NCBI RefSeq assembly: GCF_022539505.1 | Contig: NC_061510.1 | Coordinates: 393,992,249-394,056,248 of the forward strand | Source of the DNA: Lolium rigidum | Taxonomy: Eukaryota; Streptophyta; Magnoliopsida; Poales; Poaceae | Length of the DNA stretch: 64,000 nucleotides | Direction of reading: 5' to 3' | Shown here: piece by piece, positions 30,001-40,477 of the stretch | Layout: every line of letters starts with the position of its first letter | How positions within the stretch are numbered: the stretch's first letter is position 1 | The notes under the pieces: generated by a model | What the model saw: the letters and a program-made list of their open reading frames with translations, nothing else | What the model was told of the DNA's origin: nothing | Databases searched by the model: none | Program-made: the position numbers and the translations under genes

Positions 30001-30761
30001 ATTTTGCTTGTATTTCCGAAATGCGTTGGCCATCTTAGAAAGAGCGAACTGTTTGACTAGCTTGCACCTCTCCTTGTTTTCCGCAATCTTGTTACCCTCC
30101 TCATCGTATTTGCGGTATTCCGGAGGTAGAACGAAATGTTCCATAAGCTTTTTGAAGCAATCTTTTTTTGTTCTCTTATCGACAAAAGTGAAACCAACAC
30201 GTGCCTTCTTTGGCTCATTCCACTCCTGGACGGTGATCGAGACGTTGTCTCTAACAACGGCTCCGCATTGGCTGACAAACTTGGTGGCGTTCTTGCTGGG
30301 CTCCGGCGGCCTGCCGGTTGCTTCCTCGACAACATCGATGGTGCATGTTTCTCCTGCTTTCATCGTCTTGGTTGCGCCACGCTTTGACGACGACGTACTC
30401 GATTGTTTCGACGATCCGGCAGAGGGCTAAAATAAGAAAGAGAGGCGCGCGCGTTAGTACACACATATTTATTCAAATCAGTGAGTTTGTATCACCAGAG
30501 GCTCAATGTATATATATATACCTCGGCGCCGGAGGTGGTTGCTACTTCCAATTGAAGATCGTCGTTTATCGACGTTTCTTCGGCACCATCTTGCTGACCA
30601 TGCCCTTCATCTTCACCCTCAAGGTTCAGATAAGAAGAGATATCATCTTCTTCTTGTCCGGTCGGCACATATAGAACATCGCCTTTTATGATGCCCAAGA
30701 TATGTTCTTCAGCGTCCGGATCATAGTTGTCCATAATCGGGTCAGCTCTATCGTCCGCCAT
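27034..30761 (-). pseudogene. CACTA second gene: Transposase_24 (Ptta/En/Spm) with C48 peptidase
   Basis: Minus-strand gene starting MADDRADPIMDNYDPDAEEH (30761). The plant transposase Ptta/En/Spm region follows (30363-29483: FVSQCGAVVRDN, FTFVDKRTKKDCFKKLMEHF, KSWWYGHGGSLNPETRE). Then come a Pro/Gly-rich linker, a coiled-coil-like Lys/Glu segment (about 28330-28600), LVEPAQEEDLPRQMKGLL, and a Ulp1-type cysteine peptidase end. Three introns with GT-AG ends can be placed: 27792-27880, 27510-27617 and 27281-27397. Spliced, they give GFIDPHIVNSYVLEHHPADV, the catalytic His (GFH), Asp (VLVHDSL) and Cys (GTNLCGYYVCE). Breaks: one A lost near 29850, a frameshift near 28160, and one extra base right after the catalytic His. 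The first half would bind transposon DNA; the peptidase role in CACTA elements is unproven. Confidence 0.82.
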
Positions 30762-31040
30762 ATGTTAGTCCTGAAAACATGTAGTAAAAACAAATTAATT
30801 AAGTGCAGAAGGGGGCGGTGGCGGTGGCGAAAAGGCGGTGCCAAAAGGAGGGGGCCGGCGAGCTGGAAGGGGTGGGAGAGGGTGTCGCGGAAGAGCGCGT
30901 GTGTGCGCCGGGAGAGATTGGAGGGGCCGGGGCGCCGGCGGGCGCCGCCCTAGCTATTGCATGTGTGCGTGTGTGGTGCGCGCCCCCGGCCGGCCGCCGG
31001 CCTCCCTCTCCCCCTGTCTGTGTGGCGCCGGTGGTCTCAA
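30762..31040. other. GC-rich spacer upstream of the second CACTA gene
   Basis: GC-rich DNA without a credible gene (30800-31030). It lies 5' of the minus-strand gene and probably includes its promoter. Confidence 0.5.
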
Positions 31041-31290
31041 ATTATTTAGTTAATTTTAAGTCTCAAATTTTAAGTCTCAAATTTTAAGTCTCAAATTTTT
31101 AAGTCTCAAATTTTTAAGTCTCAAATTTTTAAGTCTCAAATTTGAAGTCTCAAATTTGAAGTCTCAAATTTTTAAGTCTCAAATTTTAAGTCTCAAATTT
31201 TTAAGTCTCAAATTTTAAGTCTCAAATTTTAAGTCTTCTTTTAGTTTTTTAAGTCTCAAATTTTAAGTCTCAATTTTTAGTTAATTTAAA
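31041..31290. repeat. Short tandem repeat, unit about 14-15 bp (AAGTCTCAAATTTT)
   Basis: About 17 imperfect copies of a unit AAGTCTCAAATTTT with one or two T added. Confidence 0.9.
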
Positions 31291-31752
31291 TGTCGAAATT
31301 AACAAGAACTAAAACTAAAAAAAAAAATGGCCGGGGGTACACGCGCGCATCGCGCGCGGCGCCCACTGTGGCCGGCGCCTCTCTCTGGCCGGCGGTGCGC
31401 CGGACCATTTCTCGCGGCGCCGCCCCCTTCCTCTCGTGCGGCACCGCCCCTTCCTCTCGTGCGGCGCCGCCCCTTCCTCTGAGTGGCGCGGCGGCTGCGG
31501 CGCGACACGGCGCGGCACACGGGCGGCGGCGGCGGTTTGTGGATTGGATCCTTACGGGCGCGGCGAGAAGAGAAGATGGAGGAGCCGGCGATGGCGGCGA
31601 CGGCGCGGAGACGATGACGCCGGCGACGGCGTGGAGACGACGAGGGCGGCGCGGAGACGATGACGATGGCGGCGGCGTCTCAGAGATCAGCAGTCGGGCG
31701 GAGAAGAAGAAACTGTGGCGCGGCGGTTCGCGCCGCGGGAATATATAGGGAC

Positions 31753-31882
31753 CCCCCCTTTAGTCGCGGTTGGGGTCGCCAACCGCGACTAAAGGGCGAC
31801 TAAAGGGTTTTTCGCCGGGTTTTTAATTTCCCGCGCGCAAGGACCTTTAGTCGCGGTTCTGGCCAACCGCGACTAAAGGTCT
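31753..31882. repeat. Internal copies of CACTA terminus-type repeats
   Basis: CTTTAGTCGCGGTT...CCAACCGCGACTAAAG pairs, the same motifs as at both ends of the element, lie here in its centre, between divergent genes. Confidence 0.85.
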
Positions 31883-31919
31883 TTTTTGAAAATACTTTTC
31901 TTTTTTGAAAATCATATAA

Positions 31920-32440
31920 TACATATAGTATATCAATAAATACAGAAAAATAAAACTAATTCAATTCAAAATGTTAAAAATACAAATAATATATCAAAAA
32001 ATTCAGAAAAATAAAACTAATTCAATTCAAATTCTTAAAAATACAAATAATATATCAAAAAGTCAGAAAAATAAAACTAATTCAATTCAAAATGTTAAAA
32101 ATACAAATAATATATCAAAAAATTCAGAAAAATAAAACTAATTCAATTCAAAATGTTAAAAATACAAATAATGTATCAAAAAATTCAGAAAAATAAAACT
32201 AATTCAAATCAAATTCTTAAAAATACAAATAATATATCAAAAAAATTAGAAAAATAAAACTAATTCAATTCAAATGCTTAAAAATACAAATAATATATCC
32301 AAAAAATCAGAAAAATAAAACTAATTCAATTCAAATTCTTAAAAATACAAATAATATATCCAAAAAATCAGAAAAATAAAACTAATTCAATTCAAATTCT
32401 TAAAAATACAAATAATATATCAAAAAATCAAAAAATACTT
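31920..32440. repeat. AT-rich tandem repeat, unit about 62 bp
   Basis: About eight copies of a unit with AAAAATACAAATAATATATC, CAGAAAAATAAAACTAATTC and AATTCAAATTCTT. Copies differ by a few bases. Confidence 0.9.
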
Positions 32441-32600
32441 CCCGCCACTTTCTTCCCGCCACTTTCTTCCCGCCTCTTTCTTCCCGCCACTTTCTTCCCG
32501 CCACTTTCTTCCCGCCTCTTTCTTCCCGCCACTTTCTTCCCGCCTCTTTCTTCCCGCCTCCTGTCTTCCCGCTCCCATTTTTCCCGCCATTTGTCACTAC
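32437..32600. repeat. Tandem repeat TTCCCGCCACTTTC, unit 14 bp
   Basis: About eleven copies, alternating CCACTTTC and CCTCTTTC forms, directly upstream of the plus-strand ORF at 32661. The reverse-strand frame through it (Gly/Lys/Arg repeats) is only a product of the repeat. Confidence 0.9.
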
Positions 32601-32660
32601 ATATAGGTAGCCCGGCTTGGCCAGCATTATCACATCTCTACAATCTCTCATCACTCTCTC

Positions 32661-33211
32661 ATGGCTTCCACCGCACCCACTCTAACCTACCGGCAGGTGG
32701 AGGAGCTTTGCGCCTCGAACTACCCTTGCCCACCGGGCTACCGCGTCCCTGCCGGGCCGGAGCCTAAGCGCCGGCGGCGTGCCGGTCCCTCCCGTCCCTC
32801 GAGTGCTGCGCGCCGGGCGGCCATCACGAACCACTACTACCTCGACCTCACGCCGGAGCAGCGGATGAATCCCCGCCGGCATCCCGATAACCAGCATACT
32901 TGGGACGCCTTCTTCATCAATCGGCGTGAGAGGGCGCTCGCCGGGTATGAGGAGGACGGTCCGCCTCCCGGAAACTTCCACGAGGCCGGCCGTCGGCTAT
33001 GGTGGTACGGCCGGACTCGCGGAGCGTCATGGACTACATCACGGCCGGCGATATCCCCCGCCTGCGCTACCCTCAGTTCGAGCCACGAGCACCGCCCGAC
33101 GACAGCAACGACGACGCCGGCAACTTAGAAGGCGACGACTACCAGTACAACGGCGGCGGCTATGAAGACTACGAGTATGCATATTATACGCCTAGGCAGG
33201 AGTATGACTAA
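32661..33211 (+). pseudogene. CACTA-associated plus-strand ORF, unknown function
   Basis: Starts MASTAPTLTYRQVEELCASN, contains PKRRRRAGPSRP, HYYLDLTPEQRMNPRRHPDN, TWDAFFINRRERALAGYEED and EAGRRLWWYGR. After a frameshift near 33010 it goes on as SVMDYITAGDIPRLRYPQFE and ends in an Asp/Tyr/Gly-rich tail, YYTPRQEYD. About 183 residues if the shift is ignored. It runs opposite to the two transposon genes. I know of no function; proteins of this kind appear repeatedly in cereal gene predictions, probably because they travel with CACTA elements. The tail sequence at its 3' end is followed by tandem repeats that copy part of it (33200-33375). Confidence 0.65.
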
Positions 33212-33375
33212 ATCACTCCAAAATTAATGTATGCAGGAGTATGACTTAGTCACTCCAAATTTCCTGTATGCAGGAGTATGACTTAGTCACTCCAAATTTC
33301 ATGTATGCAGGAGTATGACTTAGTCACTCCAAATTTCCTGTATGCGGGAGTATGACTAAATCACTCCAAATTTCA
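33200..33375. repeat. Tandem repeat, unit about 48 bp, derived from the ORF 3' end
   Basis: Four to five copies of CAGGAGTATGACTTAGTCAC followed by TCCAAATTTC(A/C)TGTATG. The first copy includes the stop of the ORF ending at 33211 (QEYD stop), so the array grew from the end of that gene. Confidence 0.9.
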
Positions 33376-33495
33376 TGTATCATCGGTGCTATCTCGAGTC
33401 AATTGAATCATTCGAAAATGGACACCAAACACATCACGGGTAATATAATTCACATGATCCATTCAACAAAGTTTGGTACAATAAATTATTACACA

Positions 33496-36400
33496 TCATT
33501 TTTTTCCTTGTGTCCCTGCTTGCTTACGATTGTGCCGTATCCATGGAGCATCCTCATCATTTAACTTAATGCTTGGGTCGGTGTTCACTTTGAAGGGCGG
33601 AATTTCAGCAAACATATTATAATCTTCTGACATGTCTGTCTTGTCCTCCACTCCCACGATGTTTCTTTTCCCTGAAAGAACAATGTGGCGCTTTGGATCA
33701 TCGCATGATGTACTGATCGTTTTCTTATCTTTCCGTTTCCTCGGTTTGCTACTCATGTCCTTCACATAGAAAACCCGAGCGACATCTTTCGCTAGGACGA
33801 ATGGTTCGTCAAGGTAACCAAGATTGTTGAAATCCACCATTGTCATTCCGTATTGCTGGTCCACCTTTACCCCACCTCCTGTTAGCTTGAACCATTTGCA
33901 CCGGAACAAAGGGACCCTAAAGGAGGGTCCATAGTCAAGTTCCCATATCTCCTCTATGTAACCATAATATGTGACCTTTTGCCCATTCTCGGTTGCTGCA
34001 TCAAAGCGGACACCACTGTTTTGGTTGGTGCTCTTTTTATCTTGGGCGATCATGTAAAATGTATTCCCATTTATCTCGTACCCTTGGAAAGTCGTTATAG
34101 TCGAAGATGGTGTCTTGGCCAACATGTACAGACTGATCTACAACATGTTCGTCACTCATTAAATGTTTTCTCAACCAACTGCCGAAAGTCTCCATGTGGG
34201 CCTTCCTAATCCAGGATTCGGGCTTCCCGGGGTTGTCCGAGCGTAAAATATTCTTGTGTTTCTCAAAGTACGGAGCCACCAAGCTGGAATTGGTCGAAGC
34301 TGTGTGGTGTGCTTCGGTCGGAGAATGGCCGTCCATACATATCGTTGATTTCCTTCCGATCGTGCATTTTCCACTTAGTCTCCCCTCGTGCCGCGATCGA
34401 GGAAGACCAATCGGCTTAAGGTCGGGAACAAAGTCAACACAAAACTCAATTACCTCCTCATTTCCATAGCCCTTGGCGATGCTTCCTTCCGGCCTAGCAC
34501 GGTTACGAACATATTTCTTTAATATTCCCATGAACCTCTCGAAGGGGAACATATTGTGTAGAAATACGGGACCGAGAATGGAAATCTCATCGACTAGGTG
34601 AACCAGGAGGTGCGTCATAATATTGAAGAAGGATGGCGGGAACACCAACTCGAAACCGACAAGACATTGGATCACATCGTTACGTAACCGTGGTAGAACT
34701 TCTGGATTGATTACCTTCTAAGAGATTGCATTGAGGAATGCACATAGCTTCACAATGGCTACTCGAACATTTTCCGGCAGGAGCCCCTCAAAGCAATCGG
34801 AAGCAATTGCGTCATAATCACGTGGCAGTCGTGAGACTTCAGGTTTTGGAACTTTTTCTCCGCCATGTTTATTATTCCTTTATATTGGACGAGAATCCAG
34901 ACGGGACCTTCATACTGCTCAGGCATTCAAAAAAGATGACCTTCTCTTCTTTGGTGAGAGCGTAGCTGGCACGACCTTGAAACCGTTCCGGATGCCGGTC
35001 ATCAGGGTCTTTCAAAATTTGCTGGTCCTGCCGTGCTTCCTTTGTATCATTTGACTTCCCATACACGCCCAAGAAGCTTAGGAGGTTCACGCAAATATTC
35101 TTCGTAACGTGCATCACGTCGATTGCAGAGCGGACTTCTAGGACTTTCCAATATTCTAGCTCCCAGAATATAGATTTCTTCTTCCACATGGTTGCGTGCC
35201 CGTCAGCTCCCTTCGGAACTGATTGTCCGCCAGGACCCTTTCCAAATATGACTTTCAAATCCTTGACCATATCAAATACCTCAGGCACCAGGTGTGTTCC
35301 GCAGGCTTCGGCCGGTGATCTGCCTTGCCGTTGTAATGCTTGCCTTTCTTTCTTACTTGGATGACCTTTCGGAAGAAATCGACGATGCCCAAGGTACTCG
35401 TTCTTCTTACAATTTGGCAAATGTACACTTTCAGTCTCATGTAAGCAGTGCGTGCATGCATTGTATCCCTTATTTGATAGTCCCGAAAGGTTACTAAGAG
35501 CAGGCCAATCGTTGATGGTTACGAAAAGCAACGCTCGTAGGTCAAATTCCTCTTCTTTGTGCTCATCCCACACACGGACACCAGGTCTGCCCCACAGCTG
35601 TAAAAGTTCATCAACTAATGGCCTTAGGTACACATCGATGTCGTTGCCGGGTTGCTTCGGACCTTGGATGAGCACCGGCATCATAATGAACTTCCGCTTC
35701 ATGCACAACCAAGGAGGAAGGTTGTAGATGCATAGAGTCACGGGCCGGGTGCTATGGCTGGAGCTCGCTCGCCAAAAGGATTCATGCCATCCGTACTTAG
35801 ACCAAATCTTATGTTCCTTGCGTCAGCTGCAAAATCTTTGAACTCTCTGTCGATCTTTCTCCATTGCGTTCCATCTGCGGGGTGTCTCAACTCCCCGTCC
35901 GACTTACGGTCCTCTTTGTGCCATCGCAACAACTTGGCATGCTCTTTGTTCCCGAACGGACGTTTCAACCGTGGTATTATAGGAGCATACCACATCACCT
36001 TGGCGGGAACCCTCTTCCCGGGTTTACGGCCCTCAACATCGTCACCGGGGTCATCGCCTCCGATCTTATAACGCAATGCGGTGCATACCAGGCATTCATT
36101 CAAATTCTCGTATTCACCGCGGTAGAGGATGCGATCGTTGATGCATGCATGTATCTTCGGAACCTCTAAACCTAGAGGGCGGACAACCTTCTTTGCTTCG
36201 TACGTATCGGCGGGCAACTCGTTATTCTTTGGAAACATATTCTTCAACATTTTCAGCAAGTTTTCAAATGCCGAGTCAGCTACACCTGCCTGTGCCTTCC
36301 ATTTCAGCAAATCCGAGTGAGCAGCCCAGCTTTTTCGGACCATCATCGCATCCGGGGTACAGCGCCTTCCCGTGATCCTCGAACATGCGATCCAAATTCT

Positions 36401-36835
36401 CCCTCTCCTTTTCGGTTTCGCAGCGTCTCCGTGCATCGGCAATGGTCCGACCAAGATCATCAACGGGATCATCACGTGCCTCTTCTTCACCTTCCCCTTC
36501 ACCTTCCCCTTCACCTTCAGCATCCTCCATGAAAGTATCACCGAAATGAGCAAGATAGCTTTCATCGATGAAATCATCCCCTTCTTCATCTTTTTCCATT
36601 ATAACCCCTCTTTCTCCATGCTTGGTCCAACAATTATAGCTTGGCATGAAACCGTGCCGAAGCAGGTGCATGTGAACATCTCTTGAGGAAGAGTAACCCT
36701 TCGATTCTTACGGTTAACACATGGACGGATAACAAAACCCCCCTGCTTGTTCGCATTAGCCACTACGAGGAAATCTTTCAAACCCGTACCGAACTCGCCG
36801 GAGAGTCGGTTACCGTACATCCATTGCCGATTCAT
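33496..36835 (-). pseudogene. CACTA Tnp2-type transposase (Transposase_21), broken
   Basis: Minus strand, read from 36835. MNRQWMYGNRLSGEFGTGLK is the transposon-associated N-terminal domain. An acidic stretch with a Glu-Gly repeat follows, then DLLKWKAQAGVADSAFENLL, PKIHACINDRILYRGEYENL and MWYAPIIPRLKRPFGNKEHA. The Transposase_21 catalytic region comes next (NLPPWLCMKRKFIMMPVLIQ, GVRVWDEHKEEEFDLRALLF, CTHCL, 35740-34872). A DUF4218-type region (FFNIMTHLLVHLVDEISILG) and a DUF4216-type C-terminus (TYYGYIEEIWELDYGPSF) close it. Frames change near 36700, 36325, 35740, 34700-34870 and 34080; some could be introns, but the shifts near 36325 and 35740 look like indels. The start follows a likely 3' splice site (ATGCAG), so a short upstream exon is possible. 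In life it would bind and cut the element ends. Confidence 0.85.
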
Positions 36836-37199
36836 CTGCATTATTATAATATAAAATATATAATTAACCATCATGCATTTGTTAAACTAACTAGCTACAA
36901 ACAATATAAATTAAACAATGAACTACACACACATGCATATTGTATCAATGACGACACATCAAAGGTTCAAGTTGCTAACCGCGATCGAGGAGGAAAAAAT
37001 AAATGAGAAAGCTCAAGTGTGGCTCCAACACTTCATATCATGTTTGTTTCATGCTCTTGGGGCATTTCATCAAACACCTTATGTGCATAAGAGGAACCAA
37101 AAGCAAACCTAACACTCACTTGTGAAGTTTGTGAAGAGAATGGCTCCAAATGGCTAAGTGTTGGCTCCAAATGGCTGGATGGGTACATATAGGGGAGGG

Positions 37200-37438
37200 G
37201 CTTTAGTCCCGGTTGGCCTGGCCAACCGCGACTAAAGGCCTTGGGGCACCTTTAGTCGCGGTTGGCCTGGCCAACCGCGACTAAAGCCCCCCACGTGCAC
37301 CAGCTGGCCACCGTGCGCCCGGGCCCAGGCCTTTGGTCGCGGTTCGCCACACGAACCGCGACTAAAGACCCCATTAGTCGCGGTTCCTTTACCTTCGCGA
37401 CTTATGGGGCTTCCCGGAAGCCTGTTTTTCTACCAGTG
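37200..37438. repeat. Right terminus and subterminal repeats of the CACTA
   Basis: Several TTTAGTCGCGGTT and AACCGCGACTAAAG copies, then the terminal CTACCAGTG. Confidence 0.88.
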
Positions 37439-37671
37439 TTAAAAGCACTAAGCCAAAAAAAAACTCCATGTAATTTTCAAGCATTGTTGGCTATTAATAT
37501 CTAACGTTAGCTATAGTTGTCATGGGGCATTTGTTATTAACTCCCTCTGATTATTGGTGGTAGTGGATCTGTGTACCTGTGCTCCATCTGAGGGTTTGTA
37601 TTCAGTTTTAGACCATTCGGTTATAAAGGAATGGCAGGGGAAAACATGATTATAGAGCTGTCGTTATTTGT

Positions 37672-38227
37672 TGTGGGTATACTTCATGGGTGTACCATCG
37701 ACAGTGCCTAGATCCGGCAAGCCCGGGTAGCCCATAGACGGTGATGTGGCATGCGACCCATCGGGCGGCCCAGTTGTTGTTGATCATGAAGGATGAAGTC
37801 CGGCTCAGGATCAGTAAGCTGGATCCGCATCGACCTTCGGAGGAACCCGGATCCGTGGAGGCCCATGAGGAACCCGGATCCAGTACGGCGTATATGGAAG
37901 GCGGATCCTTGACGTACACGGCAAGACATTGTACCGTAGTTAGGCAATCTGTAATCCGGCTAGGACTCTCCATGTAAACCCTAGATCCGTGCGCCTTTAT
38001 AAGCCGGATCCCGGGAGCCCTAGAGGCACAACCACAACTCATTGTAACAACGCGAAAGCGCCCAGTTAATTCCAGACAAGCAGCAGTAGGCCCTGTCCTC
38101 GTGCAGGTGTTCCGAAGCTGGGTAAATCGCGTACCACCGTCCCGTGTGCACTTCGCCCTATGGCCCCTACTTCTTCTCCCCCTCGTGAGGATCCCTCCTC
38201 CGATGTACCGTCGAATAGGCAACGACA
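37672..38227 (+). repeat. 5' LTR of element C
   Basis: About 556 bp from TGTGGGTATACTTC to GGCAACGACA. It contains many GGATCC copies and CTTTATAAGCCGG near 37996 as a likely TATA box. No second LTR is available for comparison, so the left edge is inferred from TG and the position of the PBS. Confidence 0.65.
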
Positions 38228-38285
38228 GTTGGCGCCCACCGTGGGGCCAGCGGCGTCTGGAGGCCGGAACCGGGAGGGTTCCGCC

Positions 38286-40477
38286 ATGGGAAGCTACGAG
38301 GACACGATCGCGGTGGGGCGTGTTCTTTACGTCGGAAACTTTCCGTTCGTTCCTCCGGACGAGTGCTGGAATCCGGCTAAGACCGACCCCGTCAAGCTCT
38401 CCATCGTCCCAATCGGCGGCATCCACATCTTCATTGGCGAAACCGTCGATTCCGACGGGAACGCCCTGGTAAGTAACGCTGACGCAACCGCCGCTGAGCA
38501 GGACGCAGTCGCGAAGATCCGATCTGAGTCGCAGGAACTTCCTAAGGAAAATTCCGCCTTAGATCTGGAAAAATCAAAGCCCACCCAATCCGCCCCTGAG
38601 CAGGAAGTAACGGTGGAAGACCAATGCAGATCCGCCTGGGTCTCCCAGGTGTTAGAAAAGCAAAGGTGTCACTTCGTGCACTTCATAGCCCATACCGCAG
38701 GAGCCGCCCCTCAAGAAGTCGGAGCTGGCCCCGTGCAGGTCGTGGCCCCGGAAAACGGCGACGCTCTGGATCAGCAGGAGGCTATCGGAGAAAGCGATGC
38801 CCCGGGTGAAGAATCGATCCTGGGCAACCTAAGCCCAACTTCCGATGATTGCTCCTCCATGGACACGGAAGAGTTCAACCGAAAGCTGGAGGAACTCGGA
38901 GGCGGTGAGCAACCTGATGTCGATTCCGCCCAGCCTATGCAGGTTCTCGCAACCGTGGCACCACTGGATCAGCAGGAACAGGAAGATGAAGATACCACGT
39001 CCGACCCAGGACCGTCCAATGCAGGATCTCCGTTAGATCGGGAGCGTCCGAACGAAGACGTCCTGTCCCCAGAAGAGATAGTCGCGCAAGCACGCATGGA
39101 TTTAGTCGCGCAGTCCGACGTCCTCAACAAACCCATAACCCCTGGCGATGCCGCAGATCCGGAGGCTTTAGAGGCCACAAGAAAGGAGATGCTGGCCACA
39201 GCCAAGAAATTCGCCAATACTGCAGCTGCAATATTGGATGAGAGGGCGGAAGCTGCACATATCATGGATCGCTTTGAAAGACAGGACCACGAAATCACTG
39301 AAACACTCGAACAAGTCAAGAGTATGAGGAAAGAGTGGGAGGTGAAAATGACCTACGCACAGGCGGAGCCTGATAGAATCATCAGAGAAGCAATCCCTCC
39401 CCGCAGGATCAACTTCGCAACCCCTGCCGAACAGCAGCCGCTCGCAAATCCAAAGGATAACATGCAAAAGGCGGCGGAAATCCTGAAAAAGAAGGACGAG
39501 GAAATTGATATCAGCTACGTCCGCAAGCTCGTTGCTTCGGCAGTGCAGCAGCAGAGTAAGGCAGATACTTCGCGCAGATTGGAATCCAATCCGGATCACT
39601 GTGTATCCACCGCGCAGAAGGACGCCCATATCAATCGACATCTGATGACGAATCGCGCACCGGATCCACGGAGCGCAGAAGAAAAGCAAGGGAGCACCCA
39701 AATCCGATCCCCGTACCATCAAAGACACCTCCGTCAGATCCGAAGAAGGAGAAGGATGCAATGTACGCTGGTAGGAACAAGTACCAGAACCCGTCACCTC
39801 CGCCTAACGGGTACCCGCGTCCCCCACCTCCTCGCCGCCGCAGTCCAGCCGGAAACACCAGGCCCCATGGGGCCGGTGGAATCAACATTCGCGACAACAT
39901 GCCACCGCCAAAGACCAGGGAGCGTACGCCGGAGCCACGTCGGAACCAGAACAACGATCGTGAGCCTGAGCCCAGAAGGAGCCGGAACAACGATCGTGAT
40001 CCTGAGCCCAGGAGGAGCCGGAACGCGGAACGTGAGCCGGAGCCCCGCCGAAGCCGGAACGACGGAGGAGACTATCACCAAGGTGAAGGTAGCCACCGGA
40101 GCCGGAGCGAGCCACAGGAAGATCGCCCGGAATCAGAGGGAGGAAGCAAAAAATCTTACAGGCCCCCTCGCAGGTCCCCTTCACCACCACCCAGTGGTGG
40201 AGGCGGAGGCAGAGGCGGTGGCCGGAGATCTCGTTCCCGCTCAAAAACCCCGGGCAGCGGCCCACGCGATGCCCGAGAACGCCTCAATGAGTACAGATCT
40301 GATTACATCGGCCCAAAGTGCTTTGGCAGGATGATTCGAGAGGAACCAAAGCCAAGGATGAACCTCAAGCTACCCGGAAACCTGAAGAATTATGATGGCA
40401 CGGAAAGGCCGGATACCTGGATTGAGGACTACTATAATGCAGTAACCTTCGCCGGAGGAACCCTAATATTGCCTGCC
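38286..40477 (+). pseudogene. gag of element C, truncated and frameshifted
   Basis: Starts MGSYEDTIAVGRVLYVGNFP right after the PBS; the open frame back to 38160 lies partly in the LTR. An acidic Gln/Glu/Asp-rich region and a helical Lys/Glu stretch (about 39170-39500) follow. After a frameshift near 39700 comes an Arg-rich region with 12-residue repeats of the type EPEPRRSRNNDR (39960-40070). The gag capsid then begins: CFGRMIREEPKPRMNLKLPG, YDGTERPDTWIEDYYNAVTF. One base is missing just before the break at 40477. The capsid start matches gag of Retand-like Tat elements. Confidence 0.82.

Larger units (their letters stand above)
26474..37438 (-). mobile_element. CACTA (En/Spm) DNA transposon, about 11 kb
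   Basis: Terminal inverted repeats CACTGGTGGAAAAAGGG (26474) and CCTGTTTTTCTACCAGTG (ending 37438), with the 3-bp target duplication TTA on both sides. Both ends carry TTTAGTCGCGGTT/AACCGCGACTAAAG subterminal repeats (26500-26690 and 37200-37400). Inside, on the minus strand, lie a Tnp2 transposase relic (33496-36835) and a Transposase_24/C48-peptidase gene relic (27034-30761). One small plus-strand ORF lies between them. Several frameshifts mean it is no longer autonomous. Confidence 0.93.
37672..40477 (+). mobile_element. Element C: Tat-like LTR element, 5' part only
   Basis: LTR (37672-38227), PBS-like TGGCGCCCACCGTGGGGCC at 38230, then gag. The element stops abruptly at 40477 where the LTR of element D begins, in the middle of the gag capsid domain. 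The rest should lie beyond element D, outside the window. Confidence 0.8.

Noticed and set aside
31290..31748. 152-codon Arg/Ala-rich frame in the CACTA centre
   Set aside because: GC-rich composition keeps frames open on both strands; no motif.
32400..32654. Reverse-strand Gly/Lys/Arg repeat protein
   Set aside because: Direct product of the 14-bp TTCCCGCC tandem repeat.
33185..33375. CRISPR-like array of 48-bp units
   Set aside because: Units are contiguous, without unique spacers, inside a plant CACTA element; it is an ordinary tandem repeat.
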